64,000 bases of DNA, taken from NCBI GenBank assembly GCA_021108395.1, contig JAIOQZ010000057.1, forward strand, positions 1 through 64,000, read 5' to 3'. How positions within the stretch are numbered: position 1 is the stretch's first letter; every line of letters starts with the position of its first letter. The position numbers and the translations under genes are program-made. Of the stretch, positions 9,601 through 18,097 are shown piece by piece. The stretch is from Candidatus Cloacimonadota bacterium. Its GTDB lineage: Bacteria > Cloacimonadota > Cloacimonadia > Cloacimonadales > JAIOQZ01. The notes under the pieces were generated by a model. That model searched no databases. It was not told where the DNA came from and saw only the letters and a list, made by a program, of their open reading frames with translations.

Positions 9601-12175
9601 ACGGATCGGCGGTGCAGGTTGCAGAACCACCGGCTGGGATGTCGCCGAAGAAGGCCATCGTGTCGATCTCGGAGATGAGGCCGTTGAGCGAGTAGAGGTC
9701 GGCGTAAACATCGGTGAGGTCGGTCTCGCCGTTGTTGGTCACGGTGAGCCGCAAGGGGGCCTGTTCGCCCGGATCGATGTTGCCGTTACCGCCGTCAACC
9801 ACTTCGTAGGCGGTGATGTCCAAATCATTGCCGTGTATATACAGCCACATGCGGCTGGACCATGTATCGCCGCTGTCGTCGCTGATGGACAGGATAATCA
9901 TGGCCTCGTGGCGGTCGGGTGCGTCCGCCATGATTTCAATATCGTAGTCCTCGAGGCACTCGGCGGTTCCACCGGCGCCGATGGAGCCAAAGTCTTCGGT
10001 GTTGTCGATGATGCTGATGAAGGGGCTACCGCAACTGAGAGTGGCGCTCACGCCGGAAACGCTCGAGGCGCTCCAGTTCTTCAGGCTCACGATAAGCTCG
10101 ATGAGCTCGCCGGGGTTGGCGTCGCCGTTGTTGTTGCCCTGCGAATCGCCGTTCGAGTCGTCGTCGATAACCATCTGTTGAAAGCTGACGCCGCCAGTGG
10201 CAGCAATGTCGAACTCGCCCAGGTGGGGGATGTAGTCGGGCTTGGTGACGGTAAGGTCAACCTCGCCGGGGATCATGGCGTTCAGGCGCAGCGTAATCTG
10301 CCCTGATGCATCGGTGTAGCCAGTGGCAAAGATGTCGTCATCGCCCTGGCGCGCAGTCACCCACACCCCTTCCATGGCGCCGCCGTCGTCATCGGTGACA
10401 ACCACGTCCAGCCAATCCTGCCCCAGAGGTATCTCGGTGTCGTAGGCGGCGTTCAGCGGTAGCGGCTCGGCCACCCAGATGTCCATGCTGGGGTCGCCCA
10501 TCTGGTTGCACCAGTGAATGAACATCTGCGCATAGTTGGTGGCGCACTGGCCATAACTGAGCCACATGCTGAGTTCGGCGCGCACAAGCGCCTCTCCCAT
10601 TGTTCGCATGCCATCGCTGACCATCCCCTGATACAATCCGCCTTGCAGGATGTTGTTGAACTGCGTGTGCGTGCCCGAGGTGGCCATACCGATGGCCGAA
10701 ACGGCGCCGGTGGGCTGGCTGGGTGTGCCCGCGCGAAAGAACACCTCGGTGGTGGCAGTGCTGTTGAAGCTGCCGGTGGAGCAGGTGAAGATGGTGCCGT
10801 TGCACAGGCGGTTGACGTTTGTAAGGCCATTGATGTTGCTACTGCCCCAGCCGCTCATGCCAATCCAGCCACGGTAGTTGAAGACAAGGCTGCCCTGGTT
10901 GAGAGCCGCATCCATCTGGCTGGTGTTGGGGCTGGCCGCGTATAGCTCGGTGAATGTATGCTGGGGGTCGCTTTGAAGGAGTTGCTCTTTAACGTACTTG
11001 TTGGTGATGATGCACGACAAGCCGGACGGACTGGTGTCGCCCACGAGCAGGCTGTGATGATAGAGGCTCGGGTCGTCCATATAGACTTCACGCTCATAGA
11101 GGTTCATCTTGGCCAGGAAGGTCATCATGTGAGTTGTGGATTCGATGCTGATGCGGCCGATGAAGAGGTCTGGCAGGTAGTCGTTACCGGCCAGCAGGCT
11201 GTATGGATAGTCGCCAGCGCCGTTGTACCAACTATAGTTCTCTATCCATGTGGGAATACCGAAGCTGCCGCCAGTATCGCCGACGAGGACGACAAATTCC
11301 GGCGGGTTTTCCCATGTATCATATGCGTTCTGGATGTAGCTCTTGATGTTCGAGTTGGTGCTGCCGGTGACGCCTGTGTCCACGGCGACAATGTCGAAGC
11401 CTTTGGTGCGTTTCCAGTCAACGAACTGCTCTACCAGTTCGTCGAGGCTGGCGTTGTTTGCCTGAATGACAAGGATGCTGCGCGCCTGGAACGGCTCGTT
11501 CTCGTCGCGGATGTCGTCCCAGTTGAGGATGGTGGCGGCATAGAGGTTCTCGAAACTGCGCGAGGCGGGCATATGGCGCACCGGCGTGTTTCCGGCCGGA
11601 GTTCTGGTGTAGCGCAATCTCACTGTGGCGCTTTGCAACACCGTGAGGTCGCCGTTCAGCGGGTCGAAACGGAAGGGGTTGATGTTGACGCCGACAACGC
11701 GAACGCCGCGCATCAAAGAGGGTTCGCTGATGGTGACTGGCTCCTGCGACCACTGACGCATGCCGCTGTAGAAGGCTTCGTCACGAACGAATCCGCGAGT
11801 TTCGCCGTCGAGGTGCACGCCCTGTGACGGATATATGTTCATGCCGGGCAGCACGGTGTACTGCGGCTCGACGAGCTCGATTTCAACGCCGCCCTGGTCT
11901 GGAATGCCCAGCATGGTGGCAAAGAACGGCAGCTCGGGCAGCCCTTCCTCGATGGTCGTCGCTGACTGGCCATACGAAAGGCGCTGATAGTTTACACCGT
12001 CGATTTCTACCTGCTGCACACGGCAGGAAGGAAGCTGGAACGTGAACTCGGTGTACTCCTGGTTGGTTTGCGTGGCTGTGAATAGCGGGTCGAGATTGCG
12101 CCCAGTGAATTCGACTTGTGCAGCCATCATCGACGTGACGGCCAACAGAAACAGTAGGGGGAAGCATTGCTTCAT
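6695..12175 (-). CDS. Very large secreted C25-family peptidase-like protein with sorting domain
   Basis: 1826 residues from the ATG at 12175, which has AAGGAG 9 bases upstream and opens a clear signal peptide; the frame extends 31 codons further without a better start. After a propeptide, a C25-like domain (about 260-600) follows. The expected catalytic Cys is at 465 (FTCSTGS), but the position aligned by eye with the gingipain His is Trp 437 (NYRGWIG), so activity is uncertain. Then come a carboxypeptidase-regulatory-like segment, several CARDB/Ig repeats, a nidogen-like domain around DTSDEGDD and WISFLP, an immune-inhibitor-A/MAM-like jelly roll (about 1400-1580) and a type IX-like tail (PNPFNPTTTI ... 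ALLLK). Likely surface-exposed or released. Confidence 0.85.
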   Translation of the reverse strand: MKQCFPLLFLLAVTSMMAAQVEFTGRNLDPLFTATQTNQEYTEFTFQLPSCRVQQVEIDGVNYQRLSYGQSATTIEEGLPELPFFATMLGIPDQGGVEIELVEPQYTVLPGMNIYPSQGVHLDGETRGFVRDEAFYSGMRQWSQEPVTISEPSLMRGVRVVGVNINPFRFDPLNGDLTVLQSATVRLRYTRTPAGNTPVRHMPASRSFENLYAATILNWDDIRDENEPFQARSILVIQANNASLDELVEQFVDWKRTKGFDIVAVDTGVTGSTNSNIKSYIQNAYDTWENPPEFVVLVGDTGGSFGIPTWIENYSWYNGAGDYPYSLLAGNDYLPDLFIGRISIESTTHMMTFLAKMNLYEREVYMDDPSLYHHSLLVGDTSPSGLSCIITNKYVKEQLLQSDPQHTFTELYAASPNTSQMDAALNQGSLVFNYRGWIGMSGWGSSNINGLTNVNRLCNGTIFTCSTGSFNSTATTEVFFRAGTPSQPTGAVSAIGMATSGTHTQFNNILQGGLYQGMVSDGMRTMGEALVRAELSMWLSYGQCATNYAQMFIHWCNQMGDPSMDIWVAEPLPLNAAYDTEIPLGQDWLDVVVTDDDGGAMEGVWVTARQGDDDIFATGYTDASGQITLRLNAMIPGEVDLTVTKPDYIPHLGEFDIAATGGVSFQQMVIDDDSNGDSQGNNNGDANPGELIELIVSLKNWSASSVSGVSATLSCGSPFISIIDNTEDFGSIGAGGTAECLEDYDIEIMADAPDRHEAMIILSISDDSGDTWSSRMWLYIHGNDLDITAYEVVDGGNGNIDPGEQAPLRLTVTNNGETDLTDVYADLYSLNGLISEIDTMAFFGDIPAGGSATCTADPFEIEGLNQLIPGMCIELQVTFFNADGYEEIETFIMDVGTVTVDDAAGPDAYGYICFDDGDNGYDQAPDYEWIEIAPGSGGPGTDTGLSDTSDEGDDIVWIDLPFTFRFYGEEYTGITICSNGWISFLPTEQVTFRNWPLPDGLGPNAMVAAFWDDLRTSGGGVYTWFDDTTHPETPCFIIQWDAKNSIGNTNETFQILLYDQAFNPTPTGDGIIKIQYADFNNVDGSNSASGAQGNYCTVGLQSPCGGMGLQYSYDNSYAPGGRALGTNKAILFTTTPIVYPDSWLTLGDITVHDENGSGFIDAGETVDLGIYLENIGMSPSFGAFATIECYDGYATIESDTSAYRFIDAGSKGVNRSYYRMTISSGAPDGRELACAISISNADGNWSYPFFLTVHKPTLSVFSTMINDLEGNNNGVMDPGETGKLIVNLCNESMSPAMDIQSLLATDNEWVSIEQEEMPFGDLLPGESVQRVFTVTVDAGAPVPSSAWYDFEADATFMSTQSFELPMGIGDWGFEEDFEADNGGFMAYGGWQYGEPSVGSHSGTHAWATHIGTNYGNNVAWFVGTSAFFIGDNTTLSFWHYYDTQENADGGNVKLSTNNGITWNVVEPVGGYPTASMSNGNSAIGGEPGFSGDSGGWVPVTFDLAAYANDDIKLRWHFGSDGSTVAYGWAIDDVVVSGGTERSGILHGTVSMDDAHDPIEDIWVNAGPFAIHPDEAGDYTLYATADTYDLTGGLRWYESGILAGLELAQGDELFDQDLELLWLPPIDSVDYDLDDEGNLTLTWDELILSTRKHDASRRASANTQRYDYVQTNIWMQQEAGQATMVDSVAGAGIWQTVIDTEREYLFWVEQLYDTGISAPSELVYINIEPPEGGDGDTVPGFVTALRPNYPNPFNPTTTIAFSMAQPGRATVKVYNLRGQLVTTLVDEYMQAGGHTITWTAEGCASGIYLYRLEAPGYIRVRKALLLK

Positions 12176-12611
12176 AAGACTTAACTCCTTGTGATATTTG
12201 TCTCTATTCATTTCATTCTTTATTATACCTTGCTGTTGAGCTATTTCAAGACTCTCTTGAGGTTGCAATATTCATTCCTTCCGTGCGTTCATATTTATAT
12301 TGAAGTTCGTTTCCGGTTCATCTTTTCGGCGGGAAAGACAATCGGAATGCATCATGCATGGTTGTGTCTGTAGTTTTGTGTTTGCTTTTTCAAAAGCAAA
12401 TCGATAGCAAATTTGTTCAAACTGAGCGATACAGGTGCGTTTTAACACATCAATTCCGAAGTTTGGACAAATTTACATCGACTTTTGAATAAAATATTGG
12501 GTCGTTTTTCACACAATAGCAGGGGGCATGCCTGGTGTGTGGAAGGAATTTCTTGACAGGACTTTGCGCTTGTATATTGTAGGAGTGTTGTGAAATAACA
12601 GTGGGGGAAAG
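12176..12611. other. Divergent intergenic region
   Basis: This 436-base, A/T-rich spacer separates two divergent genes for exported proteins and should hold both promoters. No gene is seen. Toward the right a good promoter is present (see 12553-12580). The block AGCAAATCGATAGCAAATT contains a short direct repeat. I see no clear minus-strand promoter. Confidence 0.6.
12553..12580 (+). promoter_or_regulatory. Promoter for the secreted OB-fold protein
   Basis: TTGACA (12553-12558) is followed after 16 bases by TATTGT (12575-12580), about 30 bases before the start codon at 12612. The -35 is a perfect match and the -10 is partial. Confidence 0.5.
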
Positions 12612-13331
12612 ATGAAGCATACGATGATGTTCCTCGTGATGAGTTTGGCGCTGGTTTCGCTGGCCGCCACAAATATCGTCACGATTTATGATATTCAATA
12701 CACGAGCAACCCCGGTTGCGAAGGAACCTATCCCTCTCCGTATTGTGGCCTGACGATTCGCACATCAGGCATCGTCACCGCCATACACCCGGAATCCGGC
12801 ATTATGTACATGTCTGGCCTGCACGGCGGCGAATGGAACGCCATTTGCGTCAAGGCCGGCCGTCATATACATCAGAACCGCCTTCGTCCCGGAGTGCGCG
12901 TAGATCTCACCGGCATGGTTGTTGAGCAGTTTGGCATGACCATGTTGAGCGATGTTTCCAACATCGTGACAAATGGCGTGCAGACCACTCTGCCCGAAGT
13001 ATTAGCCACCACCGGCCTTGTCCGTGTGAACGAAAGTTACGAGAGCGCGCTTGTGCGCCTGCAAAACGTTTCGCTCATCAATCACGCCGGCGCCATCTGG
13101 GAAATCGACGACGGCTCGGGCGCCTGTGTGATGGAAGACGGCTTCGACGTGCTTTCAGCGCAACGGGTCAACTTTGATGAAGATGGTATCTGGCAGGAAG
13201 CGCGTGGCATCGTGTCATTCCGCTTCGGCGAGTTCCGTCTCAATCCGCGCACGCCCCTCGATCTGGGCGGCCAATATGGGCTGAATGTGAACCAGACATC
13301 CTGGGGCCGCATCAAATCGCTTTACAAATAA
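12612..13331 (+). CDS. Secreted protein with tandem OB-fold-like domains
   Basis: 239 residues. A signal peptide (1-19) precedes two segments resembling the YhcR/DUF5689-type OB-fold found at the front of secreted nucleases and in Bacteroidetes lipoproteins. One segment reads TSGIVTAIHPESGIMYM, the other LVRLQNVSL ... GSGACVMED, with alternating strands and a terminal helix-poor region. No nuclease domain is present, so only binding can be proposed. GGGGGAAAG sits directly before the ATG. It lacks the sorting tail. Four bases separate the following gene's leader from a short gap, so co-transcription with the next small membrane protein is possible. Confidence 0.6.
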   Translation: MKHTMMFLVMSLALVSLAATNIVTIYDIQYTSNPGCEGTYPSPYCGLTIRTSGIVTAIHPESGIMYMSGLHGGEWNAICVKAGRHIHQNRLRPGVRVDLTGMVVEQFGMTMLSDVSNIVTNGVQTTLPEVLATTGLVRVNESYESALVRLQNVSLINHAGAIWEIDDGSGACVMEDGFDVLSAQRVNFDEDGIWQEARGIVSFRFGEFRLNPRTPLDLGGQYGLNVNQTSWGRIKSLYK

Positions 13332-13395
13332 ACCATATCTCGGCAGAGTCAGACTTTCGCCGGGCTTCTTTTTCAATCTCACGCAGGAGGATAGC

Positions 13396-13785
13396 ATGTT
13401 GAAGTTTTTCAAACGAGTGTTTTGGCTTGGCGTATTTTCGTTCCTTGCCTACTGGGGCTGGAAACTCTACGAGCGTATTCGCGGCGCGATGAAGCTGGGC
13501 AATTCTCTGCCGCTGTTCCTCAAGAACACCGTCGGCGAGAAACCCTCTATGACGAGTAATCTCACCAACAACCGCCTTGATCTCACCCTCCTTTTCAAGC
13601 AGGAAACGCTCGACAAGGAACCGAACCTCGAGCAGATGGTACGCGAGTATATCGAGGATTTCTATCCTTCAGTCGCCGGAATGAATGTCCGCATCAATAT
13701 CGATGTTCGAGACGAAGACGATGTCGTTGAACCACAGGCTGAGGAAGAGCCGGTCGAGGAAAATCCTGCCAGCGACGAAGAGTGA
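13396..13785 (+). CDS. Small single-pass membrane protein with acidic tail
   Basis: 129 residues. One transmembrane helix near the N-terminus (about 9-24, preceded by Lys/Arg) is followed by a soluble region of about 80 residues and a strongly acidic tail (EDDVVEPQAEEEPVEENPAS). I do not recognise a family. AGGAGG lies 7 bases before the ATG, so translation is well supported. It sits between a secreted OB-fold protein and the HU-like gene. Confidence 0.65.
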   Translation: MLKFFKRVFWLGVFSFLAYWGWKLYERIRGAMKLGNSLPLFLKNTVGEKPSMTSNLTNNRLDLTLLFKQETLDKEPNLEQMVREYIEDFYPSVAGMNVRINIDVRDEDDVVEPQAEEEPVEENPASDEE

Positions 13786-13940
13786 CGCAATGTACCCATC
13801 ACGGTGATTCATGCATCTTCAGGGCTAACTTGTTGCCACCAGATGTATAGGAAAATCAAAAGATTAGACAAAATCCCTTGACAAGGATTTCGGAAAAAGA
13901 ATATGAGAGAAGCATACAAAATATCGACAAGGAGACTGAT

Positions 13941-14237
13941 ATGACGAAGGCAGATCTTGTTAAGACCATTGCGAATGAAACAGGAATCATTCGCAAGGAC
14001 GTCGCAATTGTCGTGGACACGTTCCTCGAAGCGCTTAAGGACAGCATGAAAGATGGCAACCACATAGAGATTCGCGGCTTCGGCACGTTCAAGCTCAAGG
14101 TGCGCAAGCCCCGTATCGGCCGCAATCCCAAAACAGCCGACAAGGTGCCGGTGCCCGAGCGCGTAGTTCCCACCTTCAAATTCAGCCGTGCCTTCAAAGA
14201 TGAAGTGGCCGAAGCCAACAAAGACATGCTGAAGTAG
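13941..14237 (+). CDS. HU/IHF-family nucleoid DNA-binding protein
   Basis: 98 residues with the whole HU/IHF fold: two N-terminal helices (MTKADLVKTIANETG), the beta-saddle IEIRGFGTFKLK, the DNA-inserting arm RKPRIGRNPKT with its conserved Pro, and a C-terminal helix. The ATG at 13941 has GGAG 7 bases upstream; in-frame extension to 13878 lacks support. RGFGTF and GRNPKT are family hallmarks. Bends and compacts DNA as a homodimer or heterodimer. TTGACA at 13878-13883 is a possible -35. The next gene, for a 30-residue basic protein, starts 8 bases after its stop, so the two are probably co-transcribed. Confidence 0.95.
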   Translation: MTKADLVKTIANETGIIRKDVAIVVDTFLEALKDSMKDGNHIEIRGFGTFKLKVRKPRIGRNPKTADKVPVPERVVPTFKFSRAFKDEVAEANKDMLK

Positions 14238-14245
14238 GGGGAACG

Positions 14246-14338
14246 ATGCCTTGCGGAAAGAAACGGAAGCTTCATAAAATCAATACGCACAAACGGAAAA
14301 AACGTCTGCGTAAGAATCGCCACAAGAAAAAGAAATAG
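14246..14338 (+). CDS. 30-residue AURKAIP1/COX24-domain basic protein
   Basis: A 30-codon frame, MPCGKKRKLHK... ending RHKKKK, is almost entirely Lys, Arg and His. It matches the pattern of the tiny bacterial AURKAIP1/COX24 (DUF1713) proteins. These are related to mitoribosomal mS38, and a mycobacterial relative (bS22) is a ribosomal protein. GGGGGAACG lies just before the ATG and a terminator follows the stop. Its place directly behind the HU gene fits constitutive, growth-linked expression. The family call is from motif memory; ribosome association in this organism is inferred. Confidence 0.8.
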   Translation: MPCGKKRKLHKINTHKRKKRLRKNRHKKKK

Positions 14339-14354
14339 AGCTTAACCGCTCACA

Positions 14355-14396
14355 AATACCTTTACCCGAAGACCAACATCTTCGGGTATTTTTGTT
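14355..14396 (+). terminator. Terminator of the HU / small basic protein unit
   Basis: TACCCGAAGA (14363-14372) pairs with TCTTCGGGTA (14379-14388) around a six-base loop and is followed by a T-rich run. Confidence 0.9.
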
Positions 14397-14430
14397 TGGC
14401 AAATCGTCGTGCGCGCCTCGCTTCCGACAT

Positions 14431-14458
14431 AAAAAAAGGAACCGCATAACGCGGTTCC
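14431..14458 (-). terminator. Terminator of the E-set/CBM48-like gene
   Basis: GGAACCGC (14438-14445) and GCGGTTCC (14451-14458) form the stem. Seven A residues at 14431-14437 give a seven-T run on the minus strand, downstream of the minus-strand gene ending at 14480. Confidence 0.88.
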
Positions 14459-14479
14459 AAAAATTGAGACACTCTGCCG

Positions 14480-14788
14480 TCAGACGGTTACAATCGAGTT
14501 GAAACAACTGCCGAATGGCGATTCGATATAGCCGTCAGCATCCCAGTCGTTTTCCCACTTGTGCCCATCGATGAGATAGCGGTATTGGTACTGGCGGTCT
14601 GTGTCCATCTCGATGGTAATCACCCAGTCGCCGCTTTTCTGGCGTTTCATCGGATGCGAGCTCGTGTCCCAGTTGTTGTTTTCGCCAACCATGTGCACCG
14701 ACTCAGCGAACTTGGCGGCTTCATTGGGCAACGTGAACGTCACCGAACATTTGGGTTTGTTCTTGAGATATTTTTTCACTGGTTTCAT
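14480..14788 (-). CDS. Stand-alone glycogen-binding-like E-set (CBM48/isoamylase N) protein
   Basis: 102 residues made of a single isoamylase-N/AMPK-beta-like domain: VHMVGENNNWDTSSHPMKR is the usual first sugar-facing stretch, WVITIEMD the middle strand and YQYRYLIDGHKWENDWDA the conserved second stretch. No catalytic domain or signal peptide is present. Such solitary cytoplasmic domains occur in FCB bacteria and Thermotogota; binding of glycogen-like glucan, or acting as a subunit of a glucan enzyme, is inferred from the fold. GGAG lies 9 bases before the ATG. It has its own terminator. Confidence 0.8.
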   Translation of the reverse strand: MKPVKKYLKNKPKCSVTFTLPNEAAKFAESVHMVGENNNWDTSSHPMKRQKSGDWVITIEMDTDRQYQYRYLIDGHKWENDWDADGYIESPFGSCFNSIVTV

Positions 14789-14940
14789 AGTGGCGCTCCG
14801 GATAGTCTTTTCTGGTTAACAACACAGCAAAACGCGATAGCCCTACGGCTATTCGACGACAATATACATGATTACTCGAACCATGCAATAAAAATTTTCT
14901 CGTGCTCGTAATTGAAAGGTTTCACTTGAGGAAACCAGAA

Positions 14941-14987
14941 AAAATTTAAGCGCAGGAGAGGCATGGTTGCTTCTCCTGCGCTTTTTC
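14941..14987 (-). terminator. Bidirectional terminator after the chemoreceptor gene
   Basis: GCGCAGGAGA (14951-14960) and TCTCCTGCGC (14973-14982) form a 10-bp stem. The A-run on its left gives T residues on the minus strand; TTTTT on its right gives them on the plus strand. It sits 60 bases beyond the stop of the minus-strand chemoreceptor gene. Confidence 0.88.
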
Positions 14988-15046
14988 TTATCTGGCTTGT
15001 GCCCTATCGCCCTCTGCTTGATGATCTGCGAAGAACTCCAGGGTTG

Positions 15047-17479
15047 TTAGAAGTCTTTGAAGTCATCATCGCCGACATCATCCAGAGGCAGCACCTTATC
15101 CGGGCTGATTTCGAGCATATCGTCGTCCTTCTTATGCTCGATTTGCTTGGGTTGATGACGACGATCGCTCCGTCCACCGCCTCGGCGTCTGCTGCCCTGG
15201 CTCAGATTGAACTCGGCAACCATGCCGTCCAGTTCACCAGACTGCCCAGTCAGCTCTTCAGAAGCGCTGGCGCTCTCTTCGGCGTTGGCGGCGTTATGTT
15301 GTGTCAGCGAGTTCAGCTCGGTGATGGCGCTGTTCACCTGGCTCACGCCCTGTGCCTGTTCATCGCTGGCCGCGCTGATTTCACTGACGATGTTGTTCAC
15401 CTTCTCGAAGCTGCCGCGAATTTCACCGAACGACTGTGACACCTGCTCAACAATCCTGGTGCCCGAATCGGTGTTCTTCATCGACTCTTCGATCAGTTCG
15501 GAGGTGTTGCGAGCAGCTTCGGCGCTACGCATGGCCAGGTTTTTCACTTCCTCGGCCACAACCGCAAAGCCCTTGCCGGCCTCGCCGGCGTGTGCTGCCT
15601 CTACAGCCGCGTTCAGCGCCAGCAGGTTCGTCTGGAAGGCGATTTCGTCGATTGTCTTGAGGATTTTGCCGGTTTCCACGGCGCTTGTGCTGATGTTTTG
15701 CATAGCGTCGTTCATCTGCGTCATCGCCGCGTTGCCTTTTTCTACATTATCCAGCGCCTGCCGTGCAAGGCTCGAGCCCTCCTTGGCGTTGTCGGCGTTA
15801 CCCACCGTCAGCGCGTTTATCTCTTCGAGGCTGCTGGCAACTTCTTCCAGACTGCTGGCCTGCTCACTCGAGCCTTCGGCCAGTGTCTGGCTGCCAGTGC
15901 TTATCTGGCCGGCGGCGGCAGCTATCTGCTCGACAGCCGTGCTCACCTGAGCCAGTGCGTCGTCGAGGTTGTCGGCGGCATTGTTGATATTCTGCTTGAA
16001 CTCGTTCAGGTCGCCCTTGTAGTTGCCGGTCAGTCGCAACGTCATGTCCTTGCCGGCCATGCCCGCCATCACTTCCATCGCTTCGTTCACAGGGGTGACG
16101 ACCGCCTCGAGCATCTCGTTGATGCCCTTGACTATCTGCTCGTAGTCACCCTCATGCTTCGAGGCGTTGGCGCGAGTGCTCAGTTGGCCGGCAAGCGCTG
16201 CCTGCACGAGTCCTGTTACGTCAGCCAGCATCGCGGTGAGCGCATCGATGCACTGGTTGAGGTTGTCCTTGAGCTTGTTGAAATCGCCGTTGTATGTGTC
16301 AGTAATCTTTGGCGGCATGTCTCCCTTACTGATGCGGTCGATGTACTCGCCCATGAGGTTGATGGGTCCCACGAACTCATCGATGATGTCATTGACACCT
16401 TGGGCGACGTCGCGGAAATCTATGCCGACGAGATCGGGATCGGCACGGGCTTCGAGGCGGCCATTCACCACTTCGCTCACGATATGAGAAGCCTGCTCGA
16501 TGAGACGACGGATGCCGCCCCCGAGGGCGCGAGAAACGATCCAGGTGACGAAACTGCCAATCACCAGCACGATGATCGAAAACACCAGCACCAGGACACT
16601 GGTGTTGGCTTCCGTGCTTTCCATCTTTTCATGCGAGATGGCGCGCATTTCCTCGGCGTGCTCCGTGAAAATGCGAGCGGAATTCCTGATTCCCAGCACA
16701 GCCTCTGTCTGCATGTGCTGCGCATCGACGTTGCTGTCAAACGCCGCGAGGTATGCTTTGGCGGAACGCTCAATTTCGTTCAACTGGTCGATGTTGGCCT
16801 GATCGGTCATGGTTGCGAGCGTTGCTTCGGCGGTGTCAATCAACAGGTTCATCCATTCATGCACTTCTTTCACATATTTTTCGTCATGACGCAGGGCAAA
16901 GTTCTTTTCTGCCTGACGGGCATGTTGCCCCGCTTCCACGATATGCACGGTTGCGCCGACTTTCTCGAAACGACTGCGCAGGCTGCCGTGTCCATGGCCG
17001 GCCCGTAACCCACGTATCATTTTCTGCTCCTGGTCGTCCTGCAGGGCTTCCGATTCGTGCTGTAGGAGACGGCCAGCCACCACCATCTGCTCGTTGGAAT
17101 CCACCTCCTGATCATGGGCCTCCACCAGCATATCGAAATGACTTGCGAAGTCAGCGAGGTTGTCGTTGATGTTGTCCAGAAGCTGGCGGTCAGACTCGGC
17201 CTTGAGCATGGCTTTCGTAACGGCGATGTTCTCCTCGGTTTCTTCTACCAGCGCGTGCATATCTGATATATACTTCTTATCCTCGCGCATGATGAAGTCT
17301 TTCGTGATAATTCGTGCCTGCCGCACTTCCTTGATCAGGTTGTTTGTGTTGGTGCTGATGGTTACATACTTGCTGATGCGCGCCAACCCCGTTATATTCA
17401 GGACAGCCAGTACGATTACAAGAACGAAGATAACGCCAATGCCAAGAAGCAGTTGTTTTCCGATGGGCCAGTTTTTCAT
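15047..17479 (-). CDS. Methyl-accepting chemotaxis protein with tandem HAMP-like units
   Basis: 810 residues from the ATG at 17479, preceded by GGAGGAG. Transmembrane helix 1 is at about 8-28. A helical periplasmic sensor region without an obvious ligand fold runs to about 290, and transmembrane helix 2 lies at about 293-316. Four HAMP-like units follow; three share a short motif of the form G(D/Q)hxxxhxxxY.GD(F/L/Y) before a helix. The signalling region is standard, with the tip around [19 protein letters not shown] (about 640-660). The C-terminus is an unusual tail: an Arg/Gly patch, then an acidic stretch ending DDDFKDF. Reports sensory input to CheA/CheW; no che genes are in the window. 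Confidence 0.93.
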   Translation of the reverse strand: MKNWPIGKQLLLGIGVIFVLVIVLAVLNITGLARISKYVTISTNTNNLIKEVRQARIITKDFIMREDKKYISDMHALVEETEENIAVTKAMLKAESDRQLLDNINDNLADFASHFDMLVEAHDQEVDSNEQMVVAGRLLQHESEALQDDQEQKMIRGLRAGHGHGSLRSRFEKVGATVHIVEAGQHARQAEKNFALRHDEKYVKEVHEWMNLLIDTAEATLATMTDQANIDQLNEIERSAKAYLAAFDSNVDAQHMQTEAVLGIRNSARIFTEHAEEMRAISHEKMESTEANTSVLVLVFSIIVLVIGSFVTWIVSRALGGGIRRLIEQASHIVSEVVNGRLEARADPDLVGIDFRDVAQGVNDIIDEFVGPINLMGEYIDRISKGDMPPKITDTYNGDFNKLKDNLNQCIDALTAMLADVTGLVQAALAGQLSTRANASKHEGDYEQIVKGINEMLEAVVTPVNEAMEVMAGMAGKDMTLRLTGNYKGDLNEFKQNINNAADNLDDALAQVSTAVEQIAAAAGQISTGSQTLAEGSSEQASSLEEVASSLEEINALTVGNADNAKEGSSLARQALDNVEKGNAAMTQMNDAMQNISTSAVETGKILKTIDEIAFQTNLLALNAAVEAAHAGEAGKGFAVVAEEVKNLAMRSAEAARNTSELIEESMKNTDSGTRIVEQVSQSFGEIRGSFEKVNNIVSEISAASDEQAQGVSQVNSAITELNSLTQHNAANAEESASASEELTGQSGELDGMVAEFNLSQGSRRRGGGRSDRRHQPKQIEHKKDDDMLEISPDKVLPLDDVGDDDFKDF

Positions 17480-17619
17480 TTCTCCTCCAGATTCATATCG
17501 GATTGTGTTTGGTTCGGTTGGCCGGAACGTCGGCTCAATGAAGCTTCGATGTGAGAAGGGCCGAAGATGAGCCGACCACAAATATTCTGAACTAGACCTT
17601 GATGTTTTTTGAGCGCCAT
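17476..17619 (-). CDS. Possible 47-residue leader ORF coupled to the chemoreceptor
   Basis: An ATG at 17619 preceded by GAGGGAG (5-base spacing) opens a 47-codon frame starting MALKKHQG and ending NLEEK. Its TGA overlaps the chemoreceptor ATG as ATGA, and it contains that gene's GGAGGAG site. This geometry is typical of translational coupling. The peptide resembles nothing I know, and a TTGACA lies 11 bases upstream of its ribosome site. It could equally be a chance frame in the 5' leader. Confidence 0.35.
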   Translation of the reverse strand: MALKKHQGLVQNICGRLIFGPSHIEASLSRRSGQPNQTQSDMNLEEK

Positions 17620-18097
17620 GAAAACTCCCTCAAGATGTCAAATCTCGTCTTTCAGTTTGTCACATGTAGATGATAGAATAAGAAAAAATCCAACCGCACC
17701 AAGTATTTTCTCCATTTCTGTGATTTATGCTGATTCTTTGCGAATCGATATTCTGCACTCGACTGTGGTCAACATCGCTTCGGCGTTCTTCGAGTTGTTT
17801 ATAGTGAGCGAGTTGCCCGTTCAGCTCTGCGATTTCTTGCTTCTGTGCTTTTTTCAGCCATTTTCATAAAAACTCACTACTTTGTTCAACCACATAACAG
17901 ATTGCAAACTGGGTTCTTCCTCATCAAGCAGATTGCCCGCTTGCAGTATTATGGAAATTCTACTTGGAAAACTCAAACTTCACAGTAAAATTTAATATGT
18001 AGGGGAAACGATAGTGAATTATCTAATGTTGCAGGTTGAACTGGCATAGGCAAAATCGGGTTTCTTTGCCGACAATGTAATTACAAGGAGCTGTTTC
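17620..18097. other. Intergenic region between divergent signalling genes
   Basis: About 480 A/T-rich bases separate the chemoreceptor unit (minus) from the hybrid kinase (plus). A TTGACA on the minus strand at 17641-17636 may serve the chemoreceptor. Short plus-strand frames here have no ribosome site and no recognisable sequence. I see no convincing RNA gene. Confidence 0.5.

Noticed and set aside
15590-17008. Plus-strand frame of 472 codons opposite the chemoreceptor
   Set aside because: Antisense to a textbook chemoreceptor; no start signal or family resemblance.
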